This document shows, piece after piece, positions 17,025 through 24,706 of a stretch of 47,231 bases of DNA. How positions within the stretch are numbered: the stretch's first letter is position 1; every line of letters begins with the position of its first letter. Source of the DNA: Comamonadaceae bacterium. GTDB taxonomy: Bacteria > Pseudomonadota > Gammaproteobacteria > Burkholderiales > Burkholderiaceae_C. The DNA is taken from the NCBI GenBank assembly GCA_027486495.1, contig JAIXOZ010000060.1, positions 1-47,231 on the forward strand, in the 5' to 3' direction. The notes under the pieces were generated by a model. The model was not told the DNA's origin and ran no database searches. It saw only the letters and a program-made list of their open reading frames with translations. A program made the position numbers and the translations under genes.

Positions 17025-17200
17025 GGTGTCTGCAAGTGCCACCGGACCGGCATCCTGAACCGGGGTTCAGGTGGGCAAGGGCAGACTGGCGTTGGGTTCA
17101 TCTGACGCGAGATGATCACGCTCACCAGACGATGTTCCAAGCCCGGGCTCTAAGAGCATTGGTTCAAGGAAATATAAAGCCCGGCATGCACTGCAGACGA
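17025..17200 (-). ncRNA. ssrS: 6S RNA
   Basis: Read on the minus strand, 17198-17192 (GTCTGCA) pairs with 17034-17028 (TGCAGAC), extended by GTGC/GCAC, closing a long rod of about 175 nt. The middle holds TGGTGAGC (compare the E. coli 6S segment GUUGGUGAGCAUG), and the 3' arm has the hairpin CCTGAACCCCGGTTCAGG, equivalent to the E. coli CCUUGAACCAAGGGUUCAAGG hairpin. A -10 box TACAAT is at 17210-17205. Position directly downstream of zapA is the classical location of ssrS. 6S RNA binds sigma70 RNA polymerase in stationary phase. The ends are estimates from the closing stem. Confidence 0.85.
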
Positions 17201-17274
17201 GGCCATTGTAGGGGCTAAACGCGCGTCGCGTGCTGTTACCTGATGAACAAGCGGAAACTCAGCTGCTTGCTGTT

Positions 17275-17604
17275 TTACAGCAGCTGACCGTCTTGCTCAA
17301 TGGCCCGATCCAGTTTCCGCAGCAATTGCGCCAGCCGCGTTGGCGCATCGGGCGACAAGTCTGCAGCAAGAGGCGCGCTGTCCTTGTCAGTGGTTGCTGG
17401 GGCCTCGGTCTGTTCGAAGGCCAGGTTCAGCGCGGCCAGCACGGCAATGCGGTCACGCGCCTTGATCTTGCCTGCGTCGCGGATTTTGCACATGGCTTCG
17501 TCCACCTTGCGCACCGCACCCAGCAAGCGCTCTTCGCCGCCTTCGGGGCAACCCAAAATGTAGCTTTGGCCCATGATCTGGACATCGATTTGCTTGTTGC
17601 TCAT
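17275..17604 (-). CDS. zapA: Cell division protein ZapA
   Basis: A 109-residue cytoplasmic protein that bundles FtsZ. It begins MSNKQIDVQIMGQSYILGCP, followed by LLGAVRKVDEAMCKIRDAGK and RIAVLAALNLAFE, the standard ZapA globular head, then a helical tail ending LLRKLDRAIEQ. Length and motifs are normal. It overlaps the upstream coiled-coil gene by 4 bases (ATGA at 17601-17604). 6S RNA lies downstream, as in many proteobacteria. Confidence 0.93.
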   Translation of the reverse strand: MSNKQIDVQIMGQSYILGCPEGGEERLLGAVRKVDEAMCKIRDAGKIKARDRIAVLAALNLAFEQTEAPATTDKDSAPLAADLSPDAPTRLAQLLRKLDRAIEQDGQLL

Positions 17605-17840
17605 GCGGAGGCCTCAGGCGAAGCGGGGACTGCGGTGGTGGCCGATGTGGGCAGGCGCTCGATGAGGGCGTCCACACGGGCTCTGGCGGCGGCCAGGCGC
17701 GACTTGAGTTGGTCACGCTCCAGACTCAGCGCTTGCACTTGCTGGGTCAGCAAAGCATTGGTGCGTTGGAGCTCTTCGTGGCGCAGCAGCAAGTGATCCA
17801 CACGCTCGGCGATTTGATCGATGGTGTCGGAATAGGCCAT
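17601..17840 (-). CDS. ZapB-like coiled-coil protein (TIGR02449-type)
   Basis: A 79-residue protein that is mainly one long coiled coil: DQIAERVDHLLLRHEELQRT, then QQVQALSLERDQLKSRLAAA, followed by an Ala/Thr-rich tail. Small coiled-coil proteins immediately upstream of zapA are usual in beta- and gammaproteobacteria and are thought to act in cell division. The ATG at 17840 is preferred over a TTG three codons upstream. Coupled by overlap to zapA. Confidence 0.8.
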   Translation of the reverse strand: MAYSDTIDQIAERVDHLLLRHEELQRTNALLTQQVQALSLERDQLKSRLAAARARVDALIERLPTSATTAVPASPEASA

Positions 17841-17935
17841 GGCAAACAAGAAAAAGGAAGAACATTATTGTAGGGCGTGACACGTTAGGGCTACAGATTT
17901 TGTAGGTTTGCCGACAGCTTTGCGCCTAGAATCAA

Positions 17936-18157
17936 AGCTGTTGGTGCTCGCGATGCCTGTTCACGGCGCGCAGTTCAACGGGAAGCAGGAGGGACAAGCC
18001 ATCTCGGCCCAACTAACCTGCGCTGCCCCCGCAACGGTAAGCAGACGGGTTCTCAGTCAAACGAAAACCCAGCTTTCATCTCAAACCACTGGCCGCCCTG
18101 AAACAGGCGGCTGGGAAGGTGGTGAAGGTCGCCTCTGCCAGCCCGGATACCGGCCAA
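17936..18157 (+). promoter_or_regulatory. Cobalamin (adenosylcobalamin) riboswitch
   Basis: The gap 17841-18240 is filled by this RNA element. Conserved parts are in the right order: an opening TGGTGCTCGCG stretch, GGGAAGCAGG near 17980, the core CTGCCCCCGCAACGGTAAGC (about 18023-18042), CCACTGGCC...GGCTGGGAAGG (about 18088-18119), and the B12 box GCCAGCCCGGATACCGGCC at 18137-18155. A -10-like TAGAAT at 17927-17932 would start transcription just at the element. It lies 84 bases upstream of btuB and should shut down cobalamin uptake when the vitamin is plentiful. A hairpin at 18165-18182 may belong to the expression platform. Confidence 0.93.
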
Positions 18158-18164
18158 CAAGGTG

Positions 18165-18182
18165 ACCTGTCATAAGACAGGT
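18165..18182 (+). other. Hairpin downstream of the B12 box
   Basis: ACCTGTC (18165-18171) and GACAGGT (18176-18182) form a perfect 7-bp stem with an ATAA loop, ten bases after the B12 box. It has no T run, so it is not an evident terminator. It may provide the loop that kisses the riboswitch core, or be part of the switch controlling btuB translation. Confidence 0.5.
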
Positions 18183-18240
18183 TGTAAAGCCCAAGCACTG
18201 TCGGGGAAGGCGGTGAGGGCGTTTGGTTCAGGAAATTTTC

Positions 18241-20100
18241 ATGTCTGTTTCTAATTCAAACCGAATGGGGTTGATTGCGGGTTTTTGCGTCTGCTTCTTT
18301 GCGCAGGCTCAAACAGGGTCTGCATCGGAGATTTTTGTGACGGGAAACCGCTGGGGTGAGGCCAGAGAATCTGTGCGGGCCGATGCGAATGTTCTTTTGC
18401 GGGAAGATATTCAGCGTTCGGGGGCTAATTCTTTGCCTGAACTTTTGACTATGCTGCCAGGAGTTCAGTCGACTTCATTTGGCGGCAGTAGTGTATATGT
18501 TCGCGGAGCGGAGTCTCGAATGACATCGCTCTATATCGATGGAGTTCGTATCGAATCACACGATTCAATGAGCATGGGTGGCGCTCCGTGGGAACTTCTG
18601 CCTCTGGACATGATTGAACGTGTGGAAGTCATCAAGGGGCCCATGAGTGCTTTGTATGGTTCAGACGCAATGAGCGGGGCTATACAAATCATCACAAAGC
18701 CGGGTAGTCAGGCTGCACACAAGATGGTTTCTTTGGGGCTGGGAACTCAAGGGACTCATCAAGCGGTAGCCGGTTTGAGTGGCAGATACGAAAGACTGTC
18801 TTACGCCTTGAGAGTTGGAAAAAAGGACAGTGATGGCTATAACACCCGTCCTGATTTGGTTCACTCACCTGATCGTGAGGGCTGGACGGACCAGTTTGCT
18901 ACGGGTTCCTTGATGTGGCGGGTTCTTCCAGATCAACAAGTGGAGCTGATCACAGTGGGTGCAGATCGTGACCAACGCGTAGCCCCTTATTCGGATGGTA
19001 TTGACGGCAGAAAACAATCCAAATTGCAAGCGACATCTTTGAGGTGGCAAGGTCAGTGGAATGACAAACAGTCCAGCAAAATTCAATGGACGCAAGGGCG
19101 CAACGCCAGCAAGTCTGATGCGCCTAATCCAGAGGACTCCCCAAATGACTACTTCACAGAGACGGAGTCAGTCATCTTGCAGCATCAAATGGTTTTGCCT
19201 TTAGGGCAGATAACAGGTTTGGCTGAACGCAAGTCTGACAAGTTTGAAGCCATGCCAACTGTCTATGACCCCAAAGTTGCGGGAAGTCGTTCACAAAATG
19301 CGATGGGCATTGGATATGAGTTGCGCAAGGGCGCTCACCACTTTCGCGTGAATGCGCGCGATGACAAGTACGATGCTTTTGGCTCCAAGAGCACTTACTC
19401 TGCTGGCTACGCATGGGACTTTGCGCATGATTTGTCTTTGATGACATCTCAATCCACAGGTTTTCGCGCACCGTCACTCGAGCAAGTGTTTGGTCCTTAC
19501 GGTGCCACCAGTTTGAAACCCGAATCAGTGACTTCACGAGAAGTGGCACTGGAGCAAAGAGGAGCCATTGTCCGTTGGCGAGCAACCCTTTACGACAGCC
19601 AGGTCACCAATTTGATCTCTTCGTCTCAGACGTTGATGACTTGCTCGGCCGGGTTCTTTTGCTACTACAACGTTGGTAAAGCCAGCATGCAAGGTATGAG
19701 CCTGAGCGCTGGAACCCAACTGGCAGGTCTGCAAATGGATGCCAGCTACGATTATCTGGATGCCCGTGATGAGATCAAAGATAAGCAGTTGAATCTTCGT
19801 GCGAAGCACCAAGCGCGTCTTGCTGTGAGTAAAACGATGGGTGATGCACGTTTGGGTGCTCAACTGTTGGCCGTTGGGCGCAGATTTGATGATGCGTCAA
19901 ACTCCAAAGAGCTTCCGGGGTACAGTGTTTTGAATCTGTCACTCCAAAAGCAGTTGACTTCTCGATGGTCTTGGTTGTTGAAGATCAACAACCTCACCGA
20001 CAAGGTTTATCAGCAAATGGGTTGCACACCGGGTCAATGTCATTTTGTGGCGCCAGGAAGAAGTGCTTTCACATCGTTGACTTGGACAAGCAAGGACTGA
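18241..20100 (+). CDS. btuB: TonB-dependent vitamin B12 receptor BtuB
   Basis: A 619-residue outer-membrane receptor. A signal peptide (about 1-28, ending FAQAQTGSA) is followed by a TonB-box-like EIFVTG, a plug domain (SLPELLTMLPGVQST, VYVRGAESRMTSLYIDGVRI, IERVEVIKGPMSALYGSDAM) and a 22-strand-type barrel ending in the FTSLTWTSKD strand. Length, plug wording and the riboswitch upstream make BtuB very likely. Start ATG 18241 has AGGAAA 7 bases upstream; an in-frame TTG at 18223 lacks one. Codon use is somewhat more AT-rich than in the downstream btuCD genes. Confidence 0.92.
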   Translation: MSVSNSNRMGLIAGFCVCFFAQAQTGSASEIFVTGNRWGEARESVRADANVLLREDIQRSGANSLPELLTMLPGVQSTSFGGSSVYVRGAESRMTSLYIDGVRIESHDSMSMGGAPWELLPLDMIERVEVIKGPMSALYGSDAMSGAIQIITKPGSQAAHKMVSLGLGTQGTHQAVAGLSGRYERLSYALRVGKKDSDGYNTRPDLVHSPDREGWTDQFATGSLMWRVLPDQQVELITVGADRDQRVAPYSDGIDGRKQSKLQATSLRWQGQWNDKQSSKIQWTQGRNASKSDAPNPEDSPNDYFTETESVILQHQMVLPLGQITGLAERKSDKFEAMPTVYDPKVAGSRSQNAMGIGYELRKGAHHFRVNARDDKYDAFGSKSTYSAGYAWDFAHDLSLMTSQSTGFRAPSLEQVFGPYGATSLKPESVTSREVALEQRGAIVRWRATLYDSQVTNLISSSQTLMTCSAGFFCYYNVGKASMQGMSLSAGTQLAGLQMDASYDYLDARDEIKDKQLNLRAKHQARLAVSKTMGDARLGAQLLAVGRRFDDASNSKELPGYSVLNLSLQKQLTSRWSWLLKINNLTDKVYQQMGCTPGQCHFVAPGRSAFTSLTWTSKD

Positions 20101-20103
20101 ACC

Positions 20104-20913
20104 TTGGTCAATTTGTCAGTTTTACCCCAACGCATTGTCTGCCTCACCGAAGAGGCAACGGAGTGGCTTTACTTGCTGGGGGAGGAGCATCGCATTGTGG
20201 GCATCTCGGGCTACACGGTTCGACCGCGCCGGGCCCGCGAAGAAAAGCCCAAGGTCAGTGCATTTTTGACCGCCAAGATCGACAAGATTCTGGCGCTCAA
20301 GCCTGATTGTGTTTTTGGGTTTTCTGACCTGCAGGCCGACATTGCTTCTTTGCTGATCAAGGCCGGTGTGCAGGTCACCATCTTCAATCAGCGCAGCGTT
20401 GACGAGATTTTTGGCATGCTCTACCAGGTGGCCGCGATGGTGGGGCAGGCCGATCAGGGCTTGGCCCAGTTGTCGCGCATGCGTGCTGAGCTGGACGCCA
20501 TCGCCCAAAAGGCGGCGGGTTTCAAGCGCAGGCCTCGGGTGTATTTTGAGGAATGGGACGAGCCCCATATGAGCACCATCCGCTGGGTGTCCGAGTTGAT
20601 GGGCATTGCGGGAGGGGACGACATTTTTCCGGAGTTGGCGCTGCAACCTATGGGGCGCGATCGGATCATCGCCAGCGGCCAAACGATCGTTGAGCGCGCG
20701 CCTGATATCGTTATGGGCTCTTTGTGCGGCAAGAAGTTTCGCCCTGAAAAAGTCGCGGCCAGGCCCGGTTGGCAAGACGTGCCAGCAGTTCGTACTGGGC
20801 AGATTTTTGAAATCAAATCGTCTGACATTTTGCAGCCTGGGCCTGCGGCGCTCACCGATGGCGTTGCGCAGCTTCACCGTATTTTCAGTCAATGGGAAGC
20901 GCTGCATGGCTGA
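20104..20913 (+). CDS. Cobalamin-binding-protein-like (BtuF-family) protein without signal peptide
   Basis: A 269-residue protein of the periplasmic-binding-protein fold used by BtuF/FhuD. It begins MVNLSVLPQRIVCLTEEATE with no hydrophobic leader. Family features are IVGISGYTVRPRRA, KIDKILALKPDCVFGFSDLQ and MGIAGGDDIFPEL. It starts at TTG 20104, three bases after btuB stops, and overlaps the next gene by 8 bases, so its place in the btu operon is firm. No in-frame start provides a leader, because the upstream sequence is btuB. It may be a cytoplasmic corrinoid-handling protein or an uptake protein exported by another route. Confidence 0.8.
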   Translation: MVNLSVLPQRIVCLTEEATEWLYLLGEEHRIVGISGYTVRPRRAREEKPKVSAFLTAKIDKILALKPDCVFGFSDLQADIASLLIKAGVQVTIFNQRSVDEIFGMLYQVAAMVGQADQGLAQLSRMRAELDAIAQKAAGFKRRPRVYFEEWDEPHMSTIRWVSELMGIAGGDDIFPELALQPMGRDRIIASGQTIVERAPDIVMGSLCGKKFRPEKVAARPGWQDVPAVRTGQIFEIKSSDILQPGPAALTDGVAQLHRIFSQWEALHG

Positions 20914-21877
20914 GCGTTTGTCGTCAAACCAGCATGTCGTGAGCCGATCATGCGACAGGACTTCAGCTTTCGCAGGAATGACGGCATTTTGTTTTTGGGG
21001 GGCGTTGGCCTGTATCTTTGTAATCGGAATACTGCAGTCCGCACAAGCCGTCACCGTGCTCGATGACCGCCAGCAAAAGGTGCGCGTCCCTCAAGCCCCG
21101 CAGCGCATCGTGAGTTTGCTGCCGTCCCTCACCGAAACCGTCTGTGCCTTGAATCAATGCCACAAACTCGTGGGTCTGGACCGTTATTCCAACTGGCCCG
21201 AGTCGGTCAAGTCGGTGCCGCGCGTGGGCGGCGGGCTGGACCCGAACATCGAGAGCATCGTTGCGCTCAAACCCGACTTGGTGTTGGCGGCAGGTTCGAC
21301 CCGGGGCGCGGACCGTTTGCAGGCACTGGGCCTGAATGTGCTGCGCCTGGAGCCGCGCAACCACGCCGACGCGCTGCGTGTGTGGCGCACCGTAGCGCAG
21401 GCGCTGCATGTGTCTGCGGCCGACAGTGACCGGGTTTGGCAAGGCATTCAGGCGGGCGTGCAGGCGGCGGTGCAGTCGCTCAGCCCTGCTGCGCGGCAGC
21501 AGCGTGTTTACTTCGAGGTGAGTCCTGCGCCCTATGGTGCAAGTGAATCGTCTTTCATGGGCGAGACGCTCAGCCGCATGGGTGTGGCCAACATCTTGCC
21601 TTCTTCCATGGGGCCGTTTCCGCAGGTCAATCCCGAGTGGGTGGTGCAGGCCAGGCCCGACGTGATCATGGCCGGCGACAGCAGCCGCGCCAGCCTGCTG
21701 CAGCGCCCGGGTTGGAGCCGCTTGCGGGCCATGCAGGGCCAGCGCTTGTGCGTGTTCAAGCCTGACGAATCGGACATGCTGGTGCGCGCTGGCCCGCGCA
21801 TGGCCGAAGGCGCGCAGCTGATGGCCGATTGTTTGAACCGCGCTGCAGCCCAAGTTGACACGGGAGCGCAGCGGTGA
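20906..21877 (+). CDS. btuF: Cobalamin ABC transporter substrate-binding protein BtuF
   Basis: A 323-residue protein whose hydrophobic leader MTAFCFWGALACIFVIGILQ...SAQA occupies residues 25-48, giving an unusually long 24-residue n-region. After cleavage it reads VTVLDDRQQKVRVPQAPQRI, VSLLPSLTETVCAL, GGGLDPNIESIVALKPDLVL, a standard BtuF fold. ATG 20906 has a good GGGAAG site (20895-20900) and overlaps the preceding gene; the alternative ATG 20978 would leave a leader without positive charge and with AGGA abutting the start. Codons 12-25 coincide with a fragment of a dispersed repeat (see findings). The stop overlaps btuC by 4 bases. Confidence 0.85.
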   Translation: MAERLSSNQHVVSRSCDRTSAFAGMTAFCFWGALACIFVIGILQSAQAVTVLDDRQQKVRVPQAPQRIVSLLPSLTETVCALNQCHKLVGLDRYSNWPESVKSVPRVGGGLDPNIESIVALKPDLVLAAGSTRGADRLQALGLNVLRLEPRNHADALRVWRTVAQALHVSAADSDRVWQGIQAGVQAAVQSLSPAARQQRVYFEVSPAPYGASESSFMGETLSRMGVANILPSSMGPFPQVNPEWVVQARPDVIMAGDSSRASLLQRPGWSRLRAMQGQRLCVFKPDESDMLVRAGPRMAEGAQLMADCLNRAAAQVDTGAQR

Positions 21878-22878
21878 ACACCCACACCCACCCAATGCGC
21901 TGGGCGTTGATGCTTTTGGCATGGGGCCTGGCCGTGGTGGTGCTGGGCACGGCCGCTGGCAGTCAGGGCTGGCAGGCCTGGTGGTCGGCAGGGGGTGATG
22001 CGGTGTCGCGCCAGATCGTGTGGGACATCCGTTTGCCGCGCAGTTTGGGCGCCTGGCTCGGTGGTGCTTTGCTGGGCCTGGCCGGGGCGGTCGCACAAGG
22101 TCTGTTTCGCAACCCGCTGGCCGATCCGTATTTGCTGGGCAGTGCCTCGGGCGCGTCGCTCGGGGTGGGTGTTTATTTGAGCTTATGGGGGGGCAGCGCC
22201 TGGGCCATGAGCGCTTGGTTGGGCTTGGGCCTGACGGGTGCGGCTTTTGTGGGGGCGGTGCTGGCGGTGGTGCTCACCTTGCTGTTGGCGCGTGGCGTGC
22301 AGCAAACGCTGCGCCTGCTGTTGGCAGGGGTGGTGGTGGGTGTGGTGCTGGGGGCGGTCACGTCCTTGATTTCGCTGCTGCAGCCGCAGGTGTTGCAGGC
22401 CATGCAGGGCTTCATGCTGGGCTCAACGGCTTTTGTGAGTTGGAGCGCCTGCGCCACGATGGCGGTGGTGCTGGCCTTTTGTTTGGCCTTGGCCGGGGTT
22501 TTTGCCCGTGTGCTGGATGCGCTCAGTTTGGGTGAAGCCACCGCGCAAAGCCTGGGGGTGCCGCTGCGGCAGGCGCGTATGGCGCTGGTGGGCGTGATTT
22601 CGCTGGCCACGGGGGCGGCTGTGGCGCACATAGGTTTGGTGGCTTTTGTGGGCTTGGCCGCGCCGCATTTGGTGCGCTCGCTGGTTCGCTGCACGCACGC
22701 ATGGCGCTTGCTTTTGTCGGCCCTCGTCGGCGGGGCCTTGCTGGTGTTGGCCGATGTGGTGGCCCGCGTGTTGTTGGCGCCCCAAGAGCTGCCGGTGGGC
22801 GTGCTCACGGCGGTGCTGGGCGGGGGCTATTTGCTCTGGCGCGTTTACCGCGATGCGGATACGGGAGCGCGCTCATGA
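21874..22878 (+). CDS. btuC: Cobalamin ABC transporter permease BtuC
   Basis: A 334-residue inner-membrane permease of the FecCD family with about nine to ten helices. Signatures are IRLPRSLGAWLGGALLGLAG near 50-69, GLFRNPLADPYLLGSASGAS near 76-95, and the ATPase-contact region IGLVAFVGLAAPHLVRSLVR near 251-270. The start is GTG 21874, overlapping the btuF stop (GTGA) with GGGAG eight bases upstream. It ends by ATGA overlap with btuD. It moves cobalamin from BtuF into the cytoplasm. Confidence 0.93.
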   Translation: MNTHTHPMRWALMLLAWGLAVVVLGTAAGSQGWQAWWSAGGDAVSRQIVWDIRLPRSLGAWLGGALLGLAGAVAQGLFRNPLADPYLLGSASGASLGVGVYLSLWGGSAWAMSAWLGLGLTGAAFVGAVLAVVLTLLLARGVQQTLRLLLAGVVVGVVLGAVTSLISLLQPQVLQAMQGFMLGSTAFVSWSACATMAVVLAFCLALAGVFARVLDALSLGEATAQSLGVPLRQARMALVGVISLATGAAVAHIGLVAFVGLAAPHLVRSLVRCTHAWRLLLSALVGGALLVLADVVARVLLAPQELPVGVLTAVLGGGYLLWRVYRDADTGARS

Positions 22879-23663
22879 GCGCCGCGCTGCAAACCCGTCA
22901 ATTGAGCGCCGAGTTGGGTGGCAGCAGGGTCCTGCGAGGCATTGACCTGCAGATTGCGGCGGGCCGCTGGACTTGTGTGGTGGGCCCCAACGGCGCGGGT
23001 AAATCGAGTTTGCTCAAAGCGCTGGCGGGCTTGCTGCCGCACAGCGGGCAAGTGCTTTGGCATGGGCAGCCGCTGGATTCGCTCACACGCCAGCAAAAGG
23101 CGATGCAACTGTCATGGCTGGGGCAGGGCGAAGCGAGCACCTTGGACCTGCGCGTTTGGGACGTGGCCATGTTGGGCCGCATGCCTCACCAAAGCTGGCT
23201 GGCTGCGCCATCGGCGCAAGACGTGCAGATGGTGGAGGCTGCACTCAAGGCCACGCAGGCCTGGGACTGGCGAGAGCGCACCTTGGGTGAATTGTCGGGC
23301 GGTGAGCGCCAACGCGTGTTGCTGGCCCGCGCCATGGCGGGCAACGCGCCCACCCTGCTGATGGACGAGCCCCTGGCCAACCTCGACCCGCCCCACCAAG
23401 TGGACTGGTTGGAGCAGGTGCACTGCCTTTTGGCGCAGGGCACCACGGTGGTCAGCGTGCTGCATGAAATCGGCATGGCACTGCAAGCCGACGACATCGT
23501 CGTCATGCGCGAAGGCCAAGTGGTGCACCACGGCCCAGGTGGCAATGCGGCCACGCAAGCCGCCATCGAGGCAGTCTTTGATCAGCGCATTCGCATCCGC
23601 GCCCTCGACGGGCAGTGGGTGGTGCTTCCGCGGCTTGGCGAGGGGATCGGCAGCATCGATTAA
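22875..23663 (+). CDS. btuD: Cobalamin ABC transporter ATP-binding protein BtuD
   Basis: A 262-residue ABC ATPase. Walker A is GPNGAGKSSLLKAL near residue 38, the signature LSGGERQRVLLARAMAG near 142-158, Walker B LLMDEPLANLDPP near 165, and the switch histidine in VLHE near 197. The FepC/BtuD-type order is complete. ATG 22875 overlaps the btuC stop (ATGA), and the upstream GGGAGCGC repeats the context before btuC. It energises BtuC. Confidence 0.93.
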   Translation: MSAALQTRQLSAELGGSRVLRGIDLQIAAGRWTCVVGPNGAGKSSLLKALAGLLPHSGQVLWHGQPLDSLTRQQKAMQLSWLGQGEASTLDLRVWDVAMLGRMPHQSWLAAPSAQDVQMVEAALKATQAWDWRERTLGELSGGERQRVLLARAMAGNAPTLLMDEPLANLDPPHQVDWLEQVHCLLAQGTTVVSVLHEIGMALQADDIVVMREGQVVHHGPGGNAATQAAIEAVFDQRIRIRALDGQWVVLPRLGEGIGSID

Positions 23664-23706
23664 GCTGTGATTTTTGCAGCTGCCAACACACCACAGGGGA
23701 ATTGCC

Positions 23707-24690
23707 GTGAGCCTCATCATGAAACAAGCCATCACTGGTCCCGCAGCCTGGAAGGGTGCGGACATGGCGGGCGACAATTCGTGGCTGCATCACCTCAGCG
23801 CACCTGTGCTGGCGATACTTGACGCGGCCCTTGCCCACGTTCTAGCCAGAGGCTTGCAGTTTCCGAACTTTGGCAAAGAAGACTTTCCAATTGGCGAATG
23901 GGCGCACGAGTTGAAGGTGCACAGCGAGGAGCTGGAAAACGGCCGGGGATTTTTGGTCTTGCGCGGATTGCCGGTCGAGCGCTACAGCGAAGCGCAGATC
24001 CAGATTCTTTATTACGGCATTGGCCTGCACATGGGTGTGCCCGTTCGGCAAAACCCCAAGGGCGACCTGCTGGGCCTGGTGATGAACGTGGGCGATGTGA
24101 CCAAGAAAACCACCCGCGTCTACGAGACCAACCTGTACCTGCCCTACCACTCAGACCCGTCAGACGTGGTGGGTCTGCTGTGCATCCGCAAGGCCAAGCT
24201 GGGCGGTTTGAGTTCATTGGTCAGTGTGGCTGCGATCTACAACGAGATTCTGCAAAAACACCCTGAGTACCTGGGCCTGTATTACCGCACTTGGTATTTC
24301 TCGCACTTGTGTGAAGACCAACCCAGCCTGTCGCCCATCTTCAGCCACCACCACGGCAAGCTCAGCTGCCGTTACTTGCGCCAGTACATCGAACTCGGTC
24401 ACGAAATCCGCAACCTGCCGCTGTCCAAGGTTGAAATCGAAGCCCTGGACTTGTTTGACGAGATCATGCACCGCGAAGATTTTCGGCTGAGCATGATGCT
24501 CGAGCCCGGTGACCTGCAGTTTGCCAACAACTATGCCGTGCTGCACTCGCGCAATGAATTTGAAGACCACGGCGTGCATGAACTCAACCGCAAGATGCTG
24601 CGCCTGTGGGTCAAGATGCCCAATGCACGCACTTTGGCCCCCGAGTTTCCGGGGCGCAACGGTTTCCCGGCGCCTGTTTCTGTAGCCTGA
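23707..24690 (+). CDS. TauD/TfdA-family Fe(II)/2-oxoglutarate dioxygenase
   Basis: A 327-residue putative non-haem iron dioxygenase. The facial-triad first half is visible as YHSDPSD (HxD) near residue 150, and the distal histidine is probably AVLHSRNEFED near 278, with the 2-oxoglutarate-binding arginine in NRKMLRLWVK near 296. GFLVLRGLPVERYS near 80 is typical of TauD relatives. GTG 23707 is preferred because AGGGGA lies 6 bases upstream; an ATG four codons later (23719) is possible. The substrate is unknown; there are no sulfonate genes beside it. It follows btuD by 43 bases, so read-through is possible. Confidence 0.83.
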   Translation: MSLIMKQAITGPAAWKGADMAGDNSWLHHLSAPVLAILDAALAHVLARGLQFPNFGKEDFPIGEWAHELKVHSEELENGRGFLVLRGLPVERYSEAQIQILYYGIGLHMGVPVRQNPKGDLLGLVMNVGDVTKKTTRVYETNLYLPYHSDPSDVVGLLCIRKAKLGGLSSLVSVAAIYNEILQKHPEYLGLYYRTWYFSHLCEDQPSLSPIFSHHHGKLSCRYLRQYIELGHEIRNLPLSKVEIEALDLFDEIMHREDFRLSMMLEPGDLQFANNYAVLHSRNEFEDHGVHELNRKMLRLWVKMPNARTLAPEFPGRNGFPAPVSVA

Positions 24691-24701
24691 GCGGCTCAGG
24701 C
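24685..24701. terminator. Hairpin between TauD-like gene and convergent DUF2894 gene
   Basis: GCCTGAG (24685-24691) and CTCAGGC (24695-24701) form a perfect 7-bp stem with a CGG loop. It overlaps the stop codon of the TauD-like gene and sits just before the convergent DUF2894 stop. There is no T run, so it is only a possible terminator. Confidence 0.35.
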
Positions 24702-24706
24702 AGCAG

